A DNA stretch of 64,000 nt from an uncultured Rhodospirillales bacterium (GCA_903835235.1 CAILMF010000005.1:1-64000), one strand, 5' to 3'. Counted from the first letter of the stretch, positions 25,681-37,382 are shown. The notes: generated by a model not told the origin, from the sequence alone. Numbers and translations are program-made.

Positions 25681-25706
25681 GCAACAACCCAAGGGAGAAC
25701 CGTCTC

Positions 25707-26912
25707 ATGCTGAACCGTCGTACCCTGCTGGCCTCCGGCGCGGCGCTGCTTGCCGCCCCGCGGCTGGGCCGCGCCCAGACCGTCGTCGGCGTCACTTCCG
25801 ACGAGATCAAGATCGGCTCGATCATGCCCTATAGCGGCCCGGCCAGCGCCTATGGCGCCATCGGCCGGCTGCAGCAGGTCTTCTTCAAGGCCATCAACGA
25901 TGCCGGCGGCATCAGCGGCCGCAAGATCAACTTCATCAGCCTGGACGACGGCTACCAGCCGCCCAAGACGGTGGAGCAGACCCGCCGCCTGGTGGAGCAG
26001 GACCGCGTGGCGTTCCTGTTCAACACGCTGGGCACGCCGGGCAACACCGCCATCCAGCGCTACGTCAACCAGCGCAAGGTGCCGCACCTGTTCCTGGCCA
26101 CCGGTGCCGACAAGTGGGGCAACCCGCAGGAATTCCCCTGGACCATCGGCTACCAGCCCAGCTACCGGACCGAGGCGCAGATCTTCACCAAGTACATGCT
26201 GGAGCACGACCGCAACGCCAAGCTCGGCATCCTCTACCAGAACGACGACTTCGGTAAGGACTACGTCGCCGGCGTGCGCGACGTGCTGGGCACGCGCTTC
26301 GACGCCGTCGTGAAGATGGTCAGCTACGAGGTCACCGACGCCACCATCGACAGCCAGGTGGTGCAGCTGCATGGCAGCGGCGTGGATTGCCTGCTGACCG
26401 CGGCGACGCCGAAATTCGCCGCCCAGACCATCCGCAAGGTGTTCGACATCGGCTGGCGGCCGAAGATGCACTTCATGACCGACGTCTCCATCTCGGTGGC
26501 CTCGGTGATGAACCCGGCCGGGCCGGAGAAGGGCGTGGGCATCCTGACCGCCGCCTATCTGAAGGAGCCGACCGACCCGACCTGGCAGGCCGACCCCGGC
26601 ATGAATGAATGGCGCGCCTGGATGCGCCAGCACATGCCGGATGCCGACATGACCGACGGCAATTACCCCTACAGCTACAGCGTCACTAAGTGCATCATGC
26701 AGGTGCTGACGCAGTGCAACGGCGACTTCAGCCGCGAGAACATCATGAAGCAGGCCACCAGCCTGAACAACGTGGTGATCCCGACGCTGATCAACGGCAT
26801 CACGGTCAGCACCAGCGCCACCAACTTCCACCCCATCCGCAAGATGCAGCTGGCCAAGTGGGACGGGAAGACCTGGGAACGCTTCGGCGGCCTGATCGAA
26901 GGCGCGGGCTGA
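25707..26912 (+). CDS. livK: Branched-chain amino acid-type ABC transporter substrate-binding protein
   Basis: A 401-residue periplasmic type I receptor. The N-terminal signal MLNRRTLLASGAALLAAPRL looks Tat-compatible (twin Arg at 4-5). The mature domain starts with EIKIGSIMPYSGPASAYGAI and shows the two-lobe Leu/Ile/Val-binding-protein pattern. The start follows AAGGGAG by 9 nt. It is the last gene of the liv-type operon and is followed immediately by a palindromic repeat that may terminate transcription. The ligand is probably not leucine, since divergent CoA-transferase and nearby aromatic-degradation genes hint at an acid or aromatic compound; this is inference. Confidence 0.9.
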   Translation: MLNRRTLLASGAALLAAPRLGRAQTVVGVTSDEIKIGSIMPYSGPASAYGAIGRLQQVFFKAINDAGGISGRKINFISLDDGYQPPKTVEQTRRLVEQDRVAFLFNTLGTPGNTAIQRYVNQRKVPHLFLATGADKWGNPQEFPWTIGYQPSYRTEAQIFTKYMLEHDRNAKLGILYQNDDFGKDYVAGVRDVLGTRFDAVVKMVSYEVTDATIDSQVVQLHGSGVDCLLTAATPKFAAQTIRKVFDIGWRPKMHFMTDVSISVASVMNPAGPEKGVGILTAAYLKEPTDPTWQADPGMNEWRAWMRQHMPDADMTDGNYPYSYSVTKCIMQVLTQCNGDFSRENIMKQATSLNNVVIPTLINGITVSTSATNFHPIRKMQLAKWDGKTWERFGGLIEGAG

Positions 26913-26918
26913 AGCACT

Positions 26919-26958
26919 ATGCGTTCAGATGGAACCATCTGAACGCATTTCTTGCTCT
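26919..26958. repeat. Dispersed palindrome, family B, copy 2
   Basis: A perfect 13-bp stem ATGCGTTCAGATG/CATCTGAACGCAT with GAAC loop, followed by TTCTTGCTCTG exactly as in copy 1. Two stem positions differ from copy 1 and both are compensated on the other arm. It starts 7 bp after the livK stop. Confidence 0.75.
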
Positions 26959-26972
26959 GGGTTCGATGATTC

Positions 26973-27014
26973 CAGAGCACGGGCGGCGTCCAGGTGGACG
27001 CAGCTCGTGTTCTG
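26973..27014. repeat. Long imperfect hairpin in the intergenic region
   Basis: CAGAGCACGGGC then GGCGTCCA, loop GG, TGGACGC, then AGCTCGTGTTCTG pairs along most of 42 nt with a few mismatches. It is one of four structured elements packed into the 331-bp gene-free stretch between livK and the convergent SDR gene. Confidence 0.5.
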
Positions 27015-27063
27015 AACGCGGCGCGGCGCGGGGGGCAACCCCGGGTCGGGTCTCAGGCGCCAG

Positions 27064-27115
27064 AGTGTGATCGTCGCAGGCAGGGCCGCCGGAGACGTGA
27101 ATCACACGACAAAAC
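27064..27115 (-). repeat. Dispersed palindromic repeat, family A, copy 4
   Basis: Read on the minus strand it is almost identical to copy 1 (TTGTTTTGTCGTG, GATTCACGTCTCCGGCG, then CCTGCGACGATCACACTC), but the ATTCCG loop region is replaced by GCCCTG. This weakens the central hairpin in this copy only. Confidence 0.7.
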
Positions 27116-27205
27116 AAAGACCTGGGGGTTGTCAGGCGCTTCTGTCCGCGCCTGCCAGCCTGCAGGGCAAGCCGCCTTACCTTGGGTGCGGCATGCCCTC
27201 GCAGA

Positions 27206-27240
27206 AGCAGCGTTCAGTTCACTCCATCTGAACGTGAGTT
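27206..27240. repeat. Degenerate family B-like palindrome
   Basis: CGTTCAG and CTGAACG arms flank a 10-nt loop. On the minus strand ACGTTCAGATGGA matches one arm of family B copy 2. It lies just beyond the stop codon of the minus-strand SDR gene. Confidence 0.4.
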
Positions 27241-27243
27241 GCC

Positions 27244-28011
27244 CTACACCGCGCTGTAGCCGCCATCCGCGGTCCAGCAACTGCCGGTCACGAAGCTGGC
27301 GCGGTCGCTGCACAGGAACACCACCGCCTCGGCAATCTCCTCCGGCTCGCCGAAGCGGCTCATCGGCACCCGCGCGATGATGCGGTTGCCGTGGCGCTGG
27401 CGCGTATCCTCGGTCATCGGCGTCTCGATATAGCCCGGGCAGATCGCGTTCACGCGGATATGGTCGCTGGCATGGTCGGCCGCCGCCGTCTTGGTCAGCC
27501 CGACAACGCCATGCTTGCTGACGGGGTAGCTCGACGCATTCGCCAGCCCCAGCAGCCCGGCGATGGAGGCGGTGTTGACGATGGCGCCGCCGCCGCGCTC
27601 GCGCATCACCTGCACCTCGTGCTTCAGGCACAGGAACACGCCGGTCAGGTTCACCGCCAGCATGCGGTTCCAGCTTTCCAGGCTGACATCGGCAATCTTC
27701 TGCCCGGTGGCGCCCACCACATGCGGCGCAATGCCGGCATTGTTGAAGGCGAGGTCGAGCCCGCCGAAGGCATCCACCGTCGCCGCCACCATGGCGGCCA
27801 CGCTGTCATTCTCGGCCACGTCCACCTGCAAGGCCACGCCCTGGCCGCCGGCGGCTTCCAGCCGCTTCAGCGTCTGCTTCGCGCTGTCCAGCGAAAGGTC
27901 CGCCACCGCCACCCAGGCGCCTTCGCGCGCGAAGGCCAGCGCGGTGGCGCGGCCAATGCCCGAGCCGCCGCCGGTGATCAGCGCGGACTTGCCCTCCAGC
28001 AGCTTGCTCAT
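27244..28011 (-). CDS. SDR-family oxidoreductase
   Basis: A 255-residue classical short-chain dehydrogenase. TGGGSGIGRATA is the cofactor loop, NNAGIAPH the NNAG motif, and SIAGLLG plus YPVSK give the catalytic Ser, Tyr and Lys. ADLSLDSAK after beta-2 has an acidic Asp, favouring NAD over NADP. The start overlaps the esterase stop by 4 nt (ATGA). It is the last gene of a minus-strand run with a Rieske oxygenase, so it may oxidise a dihydrodiol or alcohol intermediate. Substrate unproven. Confidence 0.87.
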   Translation of the reverse strand: MSKLLEGKSALITGGGSGIGRATALAFAREGAWVAVADLSLDSAKQTLKRLEAAGGQGVALQVDVAENDSVAAMVAATVDAFGGLDLAFNNAGIAPHVVGATGQKIADVSLESWNRMLAVNLTGVFLCLKHEVQVMRERGGGAIVNTASIAGLLGLANASSYPVSKHGVVGLTKTAAADHASDHIRVNAICPGYIETPMTEDTRQRHGNRIIARVPMSRFGEPEEIAEAVVFLCSDRASFVTGSCWTADGGYSAV

Positions 28012-28943
28012 GCGCGCCACGCGTCGCGCAGCGCCACGGCGGCGTGGCGAATGGCCATGTCGGACGCGCCGATGAACTTGCCCATGGTCAGGAAGGCATG
28101 CATCTGGTCGTTCATGTGTACGTGCTGCACGCGCACCCCCTCGTTGTTCAGCCGCTGCGCATAGGCGATGCCCTCATCGGCCAGCGGGTCGAAATGGCAG
28201 GTCAGGATCAGCGCCGGCGGCAGCCCGGCGAGCGAGGCCGCACGGATCGGCGAGGCACGCCAATCCGTCACCACCGGCGCGTAGTGGGCGATGAACCACT
28301 TCATGGTCGAATGGGTCAGGATGAAGCCTTCCTGCACGCGCTCGCAGCTGGGCGTGCTGGCCGCCATGTCCACCGCCGGATAGACCAGCCACTGGAAGCA
28401 GGGCAGCGGCGCCGCGCCGTCGCGCGCCGCCAGCGCCACCACGGTGGCCAGGTTGCCGCCGGCGCTGTCGCCGGCCACGGCGATGCGCTGGGTGTCGATC
28501 TTCAGCGCCTCGGCATTTGCACACACCCAGGCATAGGCGGCGATGCTGTCATCCACCGCCGCGGGAAACACGTGCTCCGGCGCCATGCGGTAGTCCACCG
28601 CGACCACGGAGCAACCGGCGTAGTTCGCCAGCGCGCGGCAGACCTGGTCATGGCTGTCCAGGTCGCCGATCACCCAGCCGCCGCCATGGAAGAACACCAC
28701 GCCCGGCAGCACCGCATCGGCCGAGGTGCCGGCGCCACGGTAGTGCCGCAGCTTGATCTCGCCATGCGGCCCGGGGCAGGTCAGGTCCTGCACCAGCGCC
28801 ACCTCGGGCGGCGCCGGCTGCATGATCGCGCGCGACCGCGCGGAGGTCTCGCGCGCCTCGGCCGCGCTCAGCGTGTGCAGCGGCGGGCGCCCGCTGTCCT
28901 TGATGAGTTGCAGCACGGCTGATGTCTCGGGGTGCAGCGGCAT
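28008..28943 (-). CDS. Alpha/beta hydrolase of the hormone-sensitive-lipase family
   Basis: A 311-residue esterase. The HSL oxyanion motif FFHGGGWVIGDLDSHD, nucleophile GDSAGGN, acid DPLADEG and His in QMHAF are all present, so it should be an active carboxylesterase. The start follows GGAGGAGG. Within the operon it could hydrolyse an ester or lactone intermediate of an aromatic compound; context is the only basis for that. Confidence 0.9.
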   Translation of the reverse strand: MPLHPETSAVLQLIKDSGRPPLHTLSAAEARETSARSRAIMQPAPPEVALVQDLTCPGPHGEIKLRHYRGAGTSADAVLPGVVFFHGGGWVIGDLDSHDQVCRALANYAGCSVVAVDYRMAPEHVFPAAVDDSIAAYAWVCANAEALKIDTQRIAVAGDSAGGNLATVVALAARDGAAPLPCFQWLVYPAVDMAASTPSCERVQEGFILTHSTMKWFIAHYAPVVTDWRASPIRAASLAGLPPALILTCHFDPLADEGIAYAQRLNNEGVRVQHVHMNDQMHAFLTMGKFIGASDMAIRHAAVALRDAWRA

Positions 28944-28968
28944 CGGCGCCTCCTCCTGTTGTTGCTTT

Positions 28969-30132
28969 CTACCAGGCCTGGTCGAGCAGCGCGCGTACCG
29001 TCGCGGCATCCTTGATCGGCCGCGGGTTGGTCGGAATCCAGCGGTCATGCATCGCCATCTCGGCGATGTGGTCCAGCTGCTCCGGCTTCACCCCGGTATC
29101 GCGGATGCGACCAGGCAGGCCAAGGTCCGCCACCAGCTTCTGCACATGGTCGGCGGCCGGGACTCTGGCATCGCCGAAGGCTTCGCTGACCAGCTTCTGC
29201 CGCGCCGCGTTGACCGAGAGGTTGTAGCGCAGCACCGTGGGCAGCATCACGCAGCTGGTATAGCCATGCGGCACCTTGGCTGCGCCGCCCAGCGCATGGC
29301 CAATGCCATGGCTGGCGCCCTTTTCCACGCCGCTCTGCGAGCCCACCATGCTCAGCCAGGCGCCGTTCAGGCAATCCAGGTAGGCGCTCTCATCGCCCGG
29401 CCGATCCTTCACCCCGCGCAACCCGCGCGACAGCAAGCGCAGCGCCTGCATCGAGGCGCCTTCGCTGAACGGATTGCCGCTGACCGAACAGATATCCTCC
29501 ACCGCATGGTCCACGGCGCGGATGCCGGTGGAAAGCCACAGCCATTCCGGCGTGCGATGGCTCAAGGATGGGTCCAACACCACGGCCCGCGCCATCATGC
29601 CGATCTGGTAGATCGCCTGCTTGTGGCCGCGCGCCACGTCGGTCACGCCGGCGCCGCTGCTGAAGTCGCCAGCGGAAAGCGTGGTCGGCACGCAGACCAT
29701 CGGCACGGTCGGCGCCTGCATCTGCGGAATGGTGCGCTTGCCATCCACCACCCGCGTCGCCAGCCGGTCGAAATCATCCTCGGCGCGGATGTCGTTGGCC
29801 AGGCCCAGGCGCACCGCCTTGCCGGCATCGGTCACGCTGCCGCCGCCCAGCGTCACCAGCATGTCAATCTTCGCCTCGCGCGCCGCCGATATGGCGGCGA
29901 TGACATCGCCGCGCGGCGTGTGGCTGGCCATGCGGTTCCAGCTGGCGACCATGCGGCCATGCAGCGCCTTGGCCAGCCGGTCCGCCCAGTCGGTCTCGCG
30001 GCTCAGCGTGCCGCCGATCATCAGGAACACGCGTTGTGCCCCCGCGCGGTCGGCTTCCTGCACCACCGCCGTCACGTAGTCGGCGCCGGAATGCACGCGC
30101 TGCATCGGCGGATAGTTGAATACGGTGGCCAT
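28969..30132 (-). CDS. Iron-containing alcohol dehydrogenase (maleylacetate reductase-like)
   Basis: A 387-residue group III dehydrogenase. TLGGGSVTDAGKAV is the NAD(P)-binding glycine-rich segment, VPTTLSAGDFSSGAGV resembles maleylacetate reductases, and the metal region is GVEKGASHGIGHALGG followed by PHGYTSCVMLP. Several metal His are visible. Maleylacetate reductases finish many chloro- and hydroxy-aromatic pathways by giving 3-oxoadipate, which suits the adjacent ring-hydroxylating oxygenase. Other alcohols are possible. The start follows GGAGGG. Confidence 0.85.
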   Translation of the reverse strand: MATVFNYPPMQRVHSGADYVTAVVQEADRAGAQRVFLMIGGTLSRETDWADRLAKALHGRMVASWNRMASHTPRGDVIAAISAAREAKIDMLVTLGGGSVTDAGKAVRLGLANDIRAEDDFDRLATRVVDGKRTIPQMQAPTVPMVCVPTTLSAGDFSSGAGVTDVARGHKQAIYQIGMMARAVVLDPSLSHRTPEWLWLSTGIRAVDHAVEDICSVSGNPFSEGASMQALRLLSRGLRGVKDRPGDESAYLDCLNGAWLSMVGSQSGVEKGASHGIGHALGGAAKVPHGYTSCVMLPTVLRYNLSVNAARQKLVSEAFGDARVPAADHVQKLVADLGLPGRIRDTGVKPEQLDHIAEMAMHDRWIPTNPRPIKDAATVRALLDQAW

Positions 30133-30144
30133 GGCGGTCCCTCC

Positions 30145-30606
30145 CTACAGCGGTATGGCGAGCAGCGTGTCGATGCGCGAGCTGTCGCACACCACCACGC
30201 GTTCCCGCAGCTTCAGCGCGCCAGCATCGTCGCGGGCGAAGACATCCAGGTAGCGCCCGGTCGCAAACAGGTCCGTCGTGCCATCGCGCATGATGCGCGC
30301 CACTATGAACGGCGTTTCCGCCCGCGTCGCGCCAGCGGCGTCCTGCTCCACCAGCGGCAGGCCCAGGATGTGCCGGTACGCGTGCCGCTCGTAGATATTT
30401 GCCTCGCGCAATGCCGAGATGCGGTCGCGCAGCATCGCCTGGCTGTTCGCCCAGATCAGCCCGGCCTGCAAGCCGCGCCTGTGGTTGTCGGCGGTGGTGA
30501 CGCGATACACCGCATCGGCCAGGAAGAAGTCGGGCCAGGCTTCCAGCCGCTGGTCGTCCAGGCAGCGGGCGTAGGCGGCCTGGAAATTCGCGATCTCGCT
30601 CAGCAT
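30145..30606 (-). CDS. Aromatic-ring-hydroxylating dioxygenase, beta subunit
   Basis: A 153-residue structural subunit of the NTF2-like fold that forms the alpha3beta3 core with the Rieske subunit encoded just upstream. The pattern DDQRLEAWPDFFLADAVYRV, then IYERHAYRHI and VARIMRDGTTDLFATGRYLD is typical. The ATG used here has GGGG upstream. A GTG 6 nt earlier overlaps the alpha-subunit stop (GTGA) and is an alternative. No ferredoxin or reductase gene is linked. Confidence 0.88.
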   Translation of the reverse strand: MLSEIANFQAAYARCLDDQRLEAWPDFFLADAVYRVTTADNHRRGLQAGLIWANSQAMLRDRISALREANIYERHAYRHILGLPLVEQDAAGATRAETPFIVARIMRDGTTDLFATGRYLDVFARDDAGALKLRERVVVCDSSRIDTLLAIPL

Positions 30607-30608
30607 CG

Positions 30609-31835
30609 TCACAGCCCCGTCGCCGCGCGATACGCTTTCCAGAAGCCGCGCACGCTGGCCTCGGTCGCCCGCGTATCGCTGCTCAGCGCGTCATGCCCGC
30701 CCATGCGCAGCACCGCCTGCTGATCACTGGCGCCGGCCGCGCCGCGCTGCACGAAGCCGCCGACGCAGCCATCCTCCATGGAAACGAAGCCGGCGGCGCC
30801 GACCAGGTTGCACTGCTTCAGCCGCATGATCCGCTGTTCCGCGGTATCCTCGGCGAAGCCGAGGTAGGTCCAGTGCAGGTCGGTGCGGTCCACCGCCCGC
30901 GGCACCACCTGGCGCACCGCGATGCAGTTTTGTATTTGTTGCAGCACGAAGGTCGGGAACACCGACAGAATTTGCAGCGTGCAGCTGTCGCCGAACTCCT
31001 GGAAGCCGTGCAGCAGCGAAGGATCGGCCAGCCGGTAGTCGCTGTCGGACCTGATCTGCTGCTGCGCATATTCCGAACTGGCCGCGCCTTCCTCGATCGC
31101 GCTCCAGCTCACATGGTTGCCGCCACTCTTGCTGACGATCAGGCCGCCCTTCTGCGTCAGCCGGTTCACCTCGAACGTCGTGAAGAACAGGTGCAGCAGG
31201 CTGGCGTGATAGCTGTCGCGCACATTCTCGGTGTAGAGCTTCCAGTTGTTCGGCAGCGCCTGGGTGAAGCGCCCCAGCACCTCCGGCGTGCGGCCATTCA
31301 GCACGCGGCGGATGCGCCCGCTGATCTCCGGCCCCAGATATTCTTCCAGCTCCGGCGTCGCGGCCGAGAGCGTGCCGAACACCAACCCGCAGAACATCGC
31401 CACCCGCAGCTTGCGCGGGCAGTTGTCCTCCAGCCTGAAATCCTTGGGCATGCCGCCCTTGCCGGCGATGCCGTTGCGGAAGGCCACGCCCTTCAGGTTG
31501 CCCGCCATGTCGTAGCGCCACGCATGGTAGACACACGTGAAATCCTTGGTGTTGCCGCCGTCTTCCAGCGCAATCAGCGCACCGCGATGCGCGCAGCGAT
31601 TCTCGAAGGCATGCACCACGCCCTCGGCATCCCGCGCCACCACCACCGGCAACTCGCCAAGCTGCGTCGTGCGATAGTCGCCAGCGTTCGGAATCTCCGC
31701 TTCCAGGCACAGATAGTGCCAGCAGGCACCGCGAAAAATCATCTCCTGTTCGCGCGCCAACACCTCGGCGCGCTGGAACACCCAGTAGGGCACCTGGTGC
31801 ACCGTGCCTTCCGGCCAGGCGGTATCCAGCGGCAT
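30609..31835 (-). CDS. Aromatic-ring-hydroxylating dioxygenase, alpha (Rieske) subunit
   Basis: A 408-residue catalytic subunit. The Rieske [2Fe-2S] ligands are C81-x-H83 (NRCAHRG) and C101-xx-H104 (CVYHAWRYD). The mononuclear-iron site is [16 protein letters not shown], with the bridging Asp and two His. The start follows GGGAGG. The beta subunit is coupled downstream, and a Bug receptor sits 11 bp upstream. Sequence style recalls salicylate, anthranilate or benzoate oxygenases acting on aromatic acids. The exact substrate cannot be read off, and electron-transfer partners must come from elsewhere. Confidence 0.92.
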   Translation of the reverse strand: MPLDTAWPEGTVHQVPYWVFQRAEVLAREQEMIFRGACWHYLCLEAEIPNAGDYRTTQLGELPVVVARDAEGVVHAFENRCAHRGALIALEDGGNTKDFTCVYHAWRYDMAGNLKGVAFRNGIAGKGGMPKDFRLEDNCPRKLRVAMFCGLVFGTLSAATPELEEYLGPEISGRIRRVLNGRTPEVLGRFTQALPNNWKLYTENVRDSYHASLLHLFFTTFEVNRLTQKGGLIVSKSGGNHVSWSAIEEGAASSEYAQQQIRSDSDYRLADPSLLHGFQEFGDSCTLQILSVFPTFVLQQIQNCIAVRQVVPRAVDRTDLHWTYLGFAEDTAEQRIMRLKQCNLVGAAGFVSMEDGCVGGFVQRGAAGASDQQAVLRMGGHDALSSDTRATEASVRGFWKAYRAATGL

Positions 31836-31846
31836 GGTCGCCTCCC

Positions 31847-32830
31847 TCAATCCAGTGTCACTTGCGCGAAGCGGATCACGTTGCTCCAGCGCTCGGCTTC
31901 CTCGGCGAAGAAGGCCGCGGTGGCCGCCGGCGGCTGGCCCACCGGCTCGGCGCCCAATTCGGCATAGCGCGCCCGCAGCGCCGGCGCCTGCAACGCCGCG
32001 GCGGCCTGCGCGCTGATGTCGGCGGCCAGCGCGGCCGGCGTGCCCGGCGGCGCCGCCAGCGCGAACCAGGCCGCCGAGATGAAGTTGGCGATGCCCGCCT
32101 CGGCCGCCGTCGGCACTTCGGGGATCACGGTGGCGCGCTGCGCATCCGTCACCGCCAGGATGCGCAGCCGGTCGCCGCGATACTGCGGCAGCGCCGCCGT
32201 CAGGTTGCCGAACATCACGTCGACCTGGCCGGAGACGACATCCACCAGCGCCGGTGCCTCGCCACGATAGGGCACATGGATCAGCCGCGTGCCGGTCAGC
32301 GCCTCGAACATCGCGCCGGTCAGGTGGCTGGTGCTGCCATTGCCCTGGCTGGCGAAGGTGATCTCGCCCGGCCGCCGCCGCGCTTCCGCCACCAGCTCCG
32401 CCACGTTGCGCGCCGCCAGCTTCGGCCCGGCCACCACCAGGTTCGGCACCTTGGCCATTACCGTCACCGGCACGAACTTCGTGGGGTCGAACGGCAGTTG
32501 CCGATACAGGAAGCGGTTGATCACCAGCGGCCCCGGCGGGCTGGCGAACAGCGTATGGCCATCCGGTTCCGCCCGCGCTGCCGCCTGGGCGCCGATGTTG
32601 CCGCCGGCGCCCGGCATGTTCTCCACCACCACCGGCTGCTTCCAGGCCGGGCGCAGCTGGTCCAGCAGCGTGCGGGTCAGCACGTCGGCAGCGCCGCCGG
32701 CCGGGAAGGGCACGATCACGCGCACGGCGCGGGAGGGGAATTCCGCCTGCTGCGCCCGCGCCACCCAGGGGGCGGCCAACGGGGCGGCCAACAGGCCGAG
32801 CAGCAGCGGGCGACGGGCAAGCGGACGCAT
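31847..32830 (-). CDS. Bug-family (tripartite tricarboxylate) substrate-binding protein
   Basis: A 327-residue periplasmic receptor. The signal is [20 protein letters not shown] ending VARAQ. The mature N-terminus has [18 protein letters not shown] and [16 protein letters not shown], the ligand-contact loops of Bug proteins. A GGGAGG Shine-Dalgarno lies 5-10 nt upstream. It opens the Rieske dioxygenase run and follows the aconitase gene by 53 bp, so its ligand is probably an aromatic acid or a tricarboxylate. No TctAB partner is nearby. Confidence 0.88.
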   Translation of the reverse strand: MRPLARRPLLLGLLAAPLAAPWVARAQQAEFPSRAVRVIVPFPAGGAADVLTRTLLDQLRPAWKQPVVVENMPGAGGNIGAQAAARAEPDGHTLFASPPGPLVINRFLYRQLPFDPTKFVPVTVMAKVPNLVVAGPKLAARNVAELVAEARRRPGEITFASQGNGSTSHLTGAMFEALTGTRLIHVPYRGEAPALVDVVSGQVDVMFGNLTAALPQYRGDRLRILAVTDAQRATVIPEVPTAAEAGIANFISAAWFALAAPPGTPAALAADISAQAAAALQAPALRARYAELGAEPVGQPPAATAAFFAEEAERWSNVIRFAQVTLD

Positions 32831-32883
32831 TTTTCCTCCCGGGATCATCGCCGCAATCTGGGCGTCGCGCCCGGCAGCGTCAA

Positions 32884-35439
<2,556 letters not shown>

Positions 35440-35483
35440 GCACCGAAAATCGCACGGCCTTGCCGCAGGGTCCACCCGAAGCT

Positions 35484-35537
35484 GGAGCCTGATCGGCTGA
35501 GGCGGTATCGCCGCAAGCCGTGAATCAGCCTCTCGAA
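35484..35537 (-). repeat. Dispersed palindromic repeat, family A, copy 6
   Basis: On the minus strand: CTGATTCACGGCTTGCGGCG, ATAC loop, CGCCTCAGCCGATCAGGCTC. Besides the core stem, GGCT/AGCC flanks pair as well. It lies between the divergent aconitase and Bug receptor genes, next to a second hairpin. Confidence 0.65.
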
Positions 35538-35545
35538 CGCGGCTG

Positions 35546-35583
35546 GAGCATGATCTCCGCTTCAGTAAGCGCTGATCATGCTC
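35546..35583. repeat. Long hairpin with GAGCATGATC arms
   Basis: GAGCATGATC and GATCATGCTC form a perfect 10-bp outer stem; CGCTT/AAGCG form an inner stem around CAGT. It ends 25 bp before the Bug receptor start. Similar GAGCATGATC palindromes are widespread intergenic elements in alphaproteobacteria. Confidence 0.65.
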
Positions 35584-35608
35584 TAGCCTCGCCGCGGGAG
35601 AACGCCGC

Positions 35609-36565
35609 ATGACCAGAACCACGCGCCGCAGCCTGCTGGCGCTGCCGTTAGTTTCGCCAGCCCTGGCCCAGGCGCCATGGCCGCAGCGCACCATCTCCCT
35701 GATGGTGCCCTACCCACCCGGCGGCAGCACCGACAACACGGCACGCCCGGTCGCGCAGAAGCTGGCGGAAGTGCTGGGCCAGAACGTCGTCATCGAAAAC
35801 CGCGGCGGCGCCGGCGGCACCATCGGCGCGGCGCAGATCGCGCAGGCGCGGCCGGATGGCTACAGCTTCCTCTGCTTCCCCACCGCGGTCATGACCATCA
35901 GCCCGCACATGATGCGCCTGCCCTACGACCCCGTGCGCGACCTGGAGCCGGTGGCGATGCTCTCCATCTCCGAGGGCGCCATGGTCATGCATCCCTCGGT
36001 GCCCTTGCGCGACCTGCCGGCGCTGATCGCGTATGCCCGCGCCAACCCGAACAAGCTGCGCTTCAGCAGCGCCGGCAACGGCACCATCACCCAACTGACA
36101 GCGGAAATCTTCGCCCACAGCGCCGGCATCCAGCTGGAACACGTGCCTTACCGCGGCTCCGCCCAGGCGCTGACCGCCGTGATGGCCGGCGAGGTGGAAC
36201 TGCAATTCGACCCCGTCGCGATCCCCGCGGTGAAGGATGGCCGCCTGCGCGGCCTGGCCACGCTGGGCGAGGACCGCAGCAGCCAATTGCCGGACCTGCC
36301 GACGCTGACCGAGCTCGGCCTGTTCAACGGCGGCGCTTATTCCTGGTTCGGCCTGGCCGCGCCCGCGGGCGTTCCGGCCGAGATCACCGCGCGCCTGGTG
36401 GCGGCGCTGGGCCAGGTGCTGGCGGACCCCATCGTGGCCCGCGCCATGGCCCCGGTCGGCCTGCGCCCACGGCTCGAACACGGCGCGGCCTTCGCCCGCC
36501 GCGTGCAACAGGATCGCGCCAGTTTTGGCGAGGCGGTGCGCCGCACCGGAGCAAGGGCTGAATAG
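35609..36565 (+). CDS. Bug-family (tripartite tricarboxylate) substrate-binding protein
   Basis: A 318-residue receptor. A Tat-compatible signal (MTRTTRRSLLALPLVSPALA) is followed by ISLMVPYPPGGSTDNTARPV and ENRGGAGGTIGAA. The start follows GGGAG by 9 nt. It is co-directional and contiguous with an enoyl-CoA hydratase gene that begins right after its stop, suggesting uptake of an acid degraded as a CoA ester. As with the other Bug proteins here, no cognate membrane transporter is encoded. Confidence 0.88.
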   Translation: MTRTTRRSLLALPLVSPALAQAPWPQRTISLMVPYPPGGSTDNTARPVAQKLAEVLGQNVVIENRGGAGGTIGAAQIAQARPDGYSFLCFPTAVMTISPHMMRLPYDPVRDLEPVAMLSISEGAMVMHPSVPLRDLPALIAYARANPNKLRFSSAGNGTITQLTAEIFAHSAGIQLEHVPYRGSAQALTAVMAGEVELQFDPVAIPAVKDGRLRGLATLGEDRSSQLPDLPTLTELGLFNGGAYSWFGLAAPAGVPAEITARLVAALGQVLADPIVARAMAPVGLRPRLEHGAAFARRVQQDRASFGEAVRRTGARAE

Positions 36566-37309
36566 ATGACCGACGTGGTGAAGGTTTGGGACGACGGTCC
36601 TGTGCGCATCGTGCAGATCAACCGGCCGGAGAAGGGCAACGCCATCTCCGCCGATGTCGCGGTCGGCATCCAGAACGCGATGCTGGAATTCGACGCTGAT
36701 GATGCCCTGCGCTGCGCCGTCATCACCGGCGCCGGGCCGAAGGCGTTCAGCGTCGGCGCCGATGTGACGCAGCTGCCGGAGCTGTGGCGCTGCATCCCCA
36801 CCGTCGGCTACCGGCCGAAGAAGCCGGTGATCGCCGCTGTCGAAGGCTGGTGCACCGGCGGCGCGCTGGTCGTGGCGATGATGGCCGACCTCTGCGTCAC
36901 CGGCCGCAGCGGCAAGTTCTACTACCCCGAGGCCAAGATCGGCCTGACCGGCGGCATGATCGCGGCGCTGCCCGGCCGCATCCCGCACAAGATCGCGATG
37001 GAGCTGATCCTGCTCTGCCGCGTGGTGGGCGCGGAACGCGCGGTGCAGGTCGGCCTGGCCAACGAGGTGGTGGATGACGGCAAGGCGCTGGAAACCGCCA
37101 TCGCCTGGGGCAAGGAGATGGCCGGCTTCGCGCCCATGGTGATGGGCACGCTGAAGCAGGTCATCACCGAGGAAATCCTGCCGCGCGGCCCCTCCGAGAT
37201 ATGGGCGCTGCACGGCCAGCGGCTGGACGCGATCCGCAACGGCGAGGATGCGAAAGAAGGCGCCGCCGCCTTCCGCGAAAAGCGGCCGCCGGTGTTCAAG
37301 AACCGCTGA
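36566..37309 (+). CDS. Enoyl-CoA hydratase/isomerase family protein
   Basis: A 247-residue crotonase-fold enzyme. The acyl-CoA site contains FSVGADVTQLPE, matching the oxyanion-hole Gly/Asp region, and the second hole segment reads CTGGALVVAMMADLCV. The canonical catalytic Glu pair is not obvious (PEAKIGLTGGMIAALP), so isomerase, hydrolase or decarboxylase activity is as likely as hydration. It starts immediately after the Bug receptor gene and the pair forms a short operon bounded by family A repeats. Confidence 0.86.
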   Translation: MTDVVKVWDDGPVRIVQINRPEKGNAISADVAVGIQNAMLEFDADDALRCAVITGAGPKAFSVGADVTQLPELWRCIPTVGYRPKKPVIAAVEGWCTGGALVVAMMADLCVTGRSGKFYYPEAKIGLTGGMIAALPGRIPHKIAMELILLCRVVGAERAVQVGLANEVVDDGKALETAIAWGKEMAGFAPMVMGTLKQVITEEILPRGPSEIWALHGQRLDAIRNGEDAKEGAAAFREKRPPVFKNR

Positions 37310-37311
37310 AT

Positions 37312-37366
37312 TCTGATCGCCGCCGGTGGACTTACCGGCGGCGTGAATCAGCCGCTCAAACGCCAG
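37312..37366 (-). repeat. Dispersed palindromic repeat, family A, copy 7
   Basis: On the minus strand: CTGATTCACGCCGCCGGT, AAGTCC loop, ACCGGCGGCGATCAG. The stem is a perfect 9 bp (GCCGCCGGT/ACCGGCGGC), the strongest of all copies. It sits between the convergent enoyl-CoA hydratase and decarboxylase genes, 3 bp after the former's stop, where it could serve as terminator. Confidence 0.7.
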
Positions 37367-37382
37367 GCCGCCACGCGGCGCC

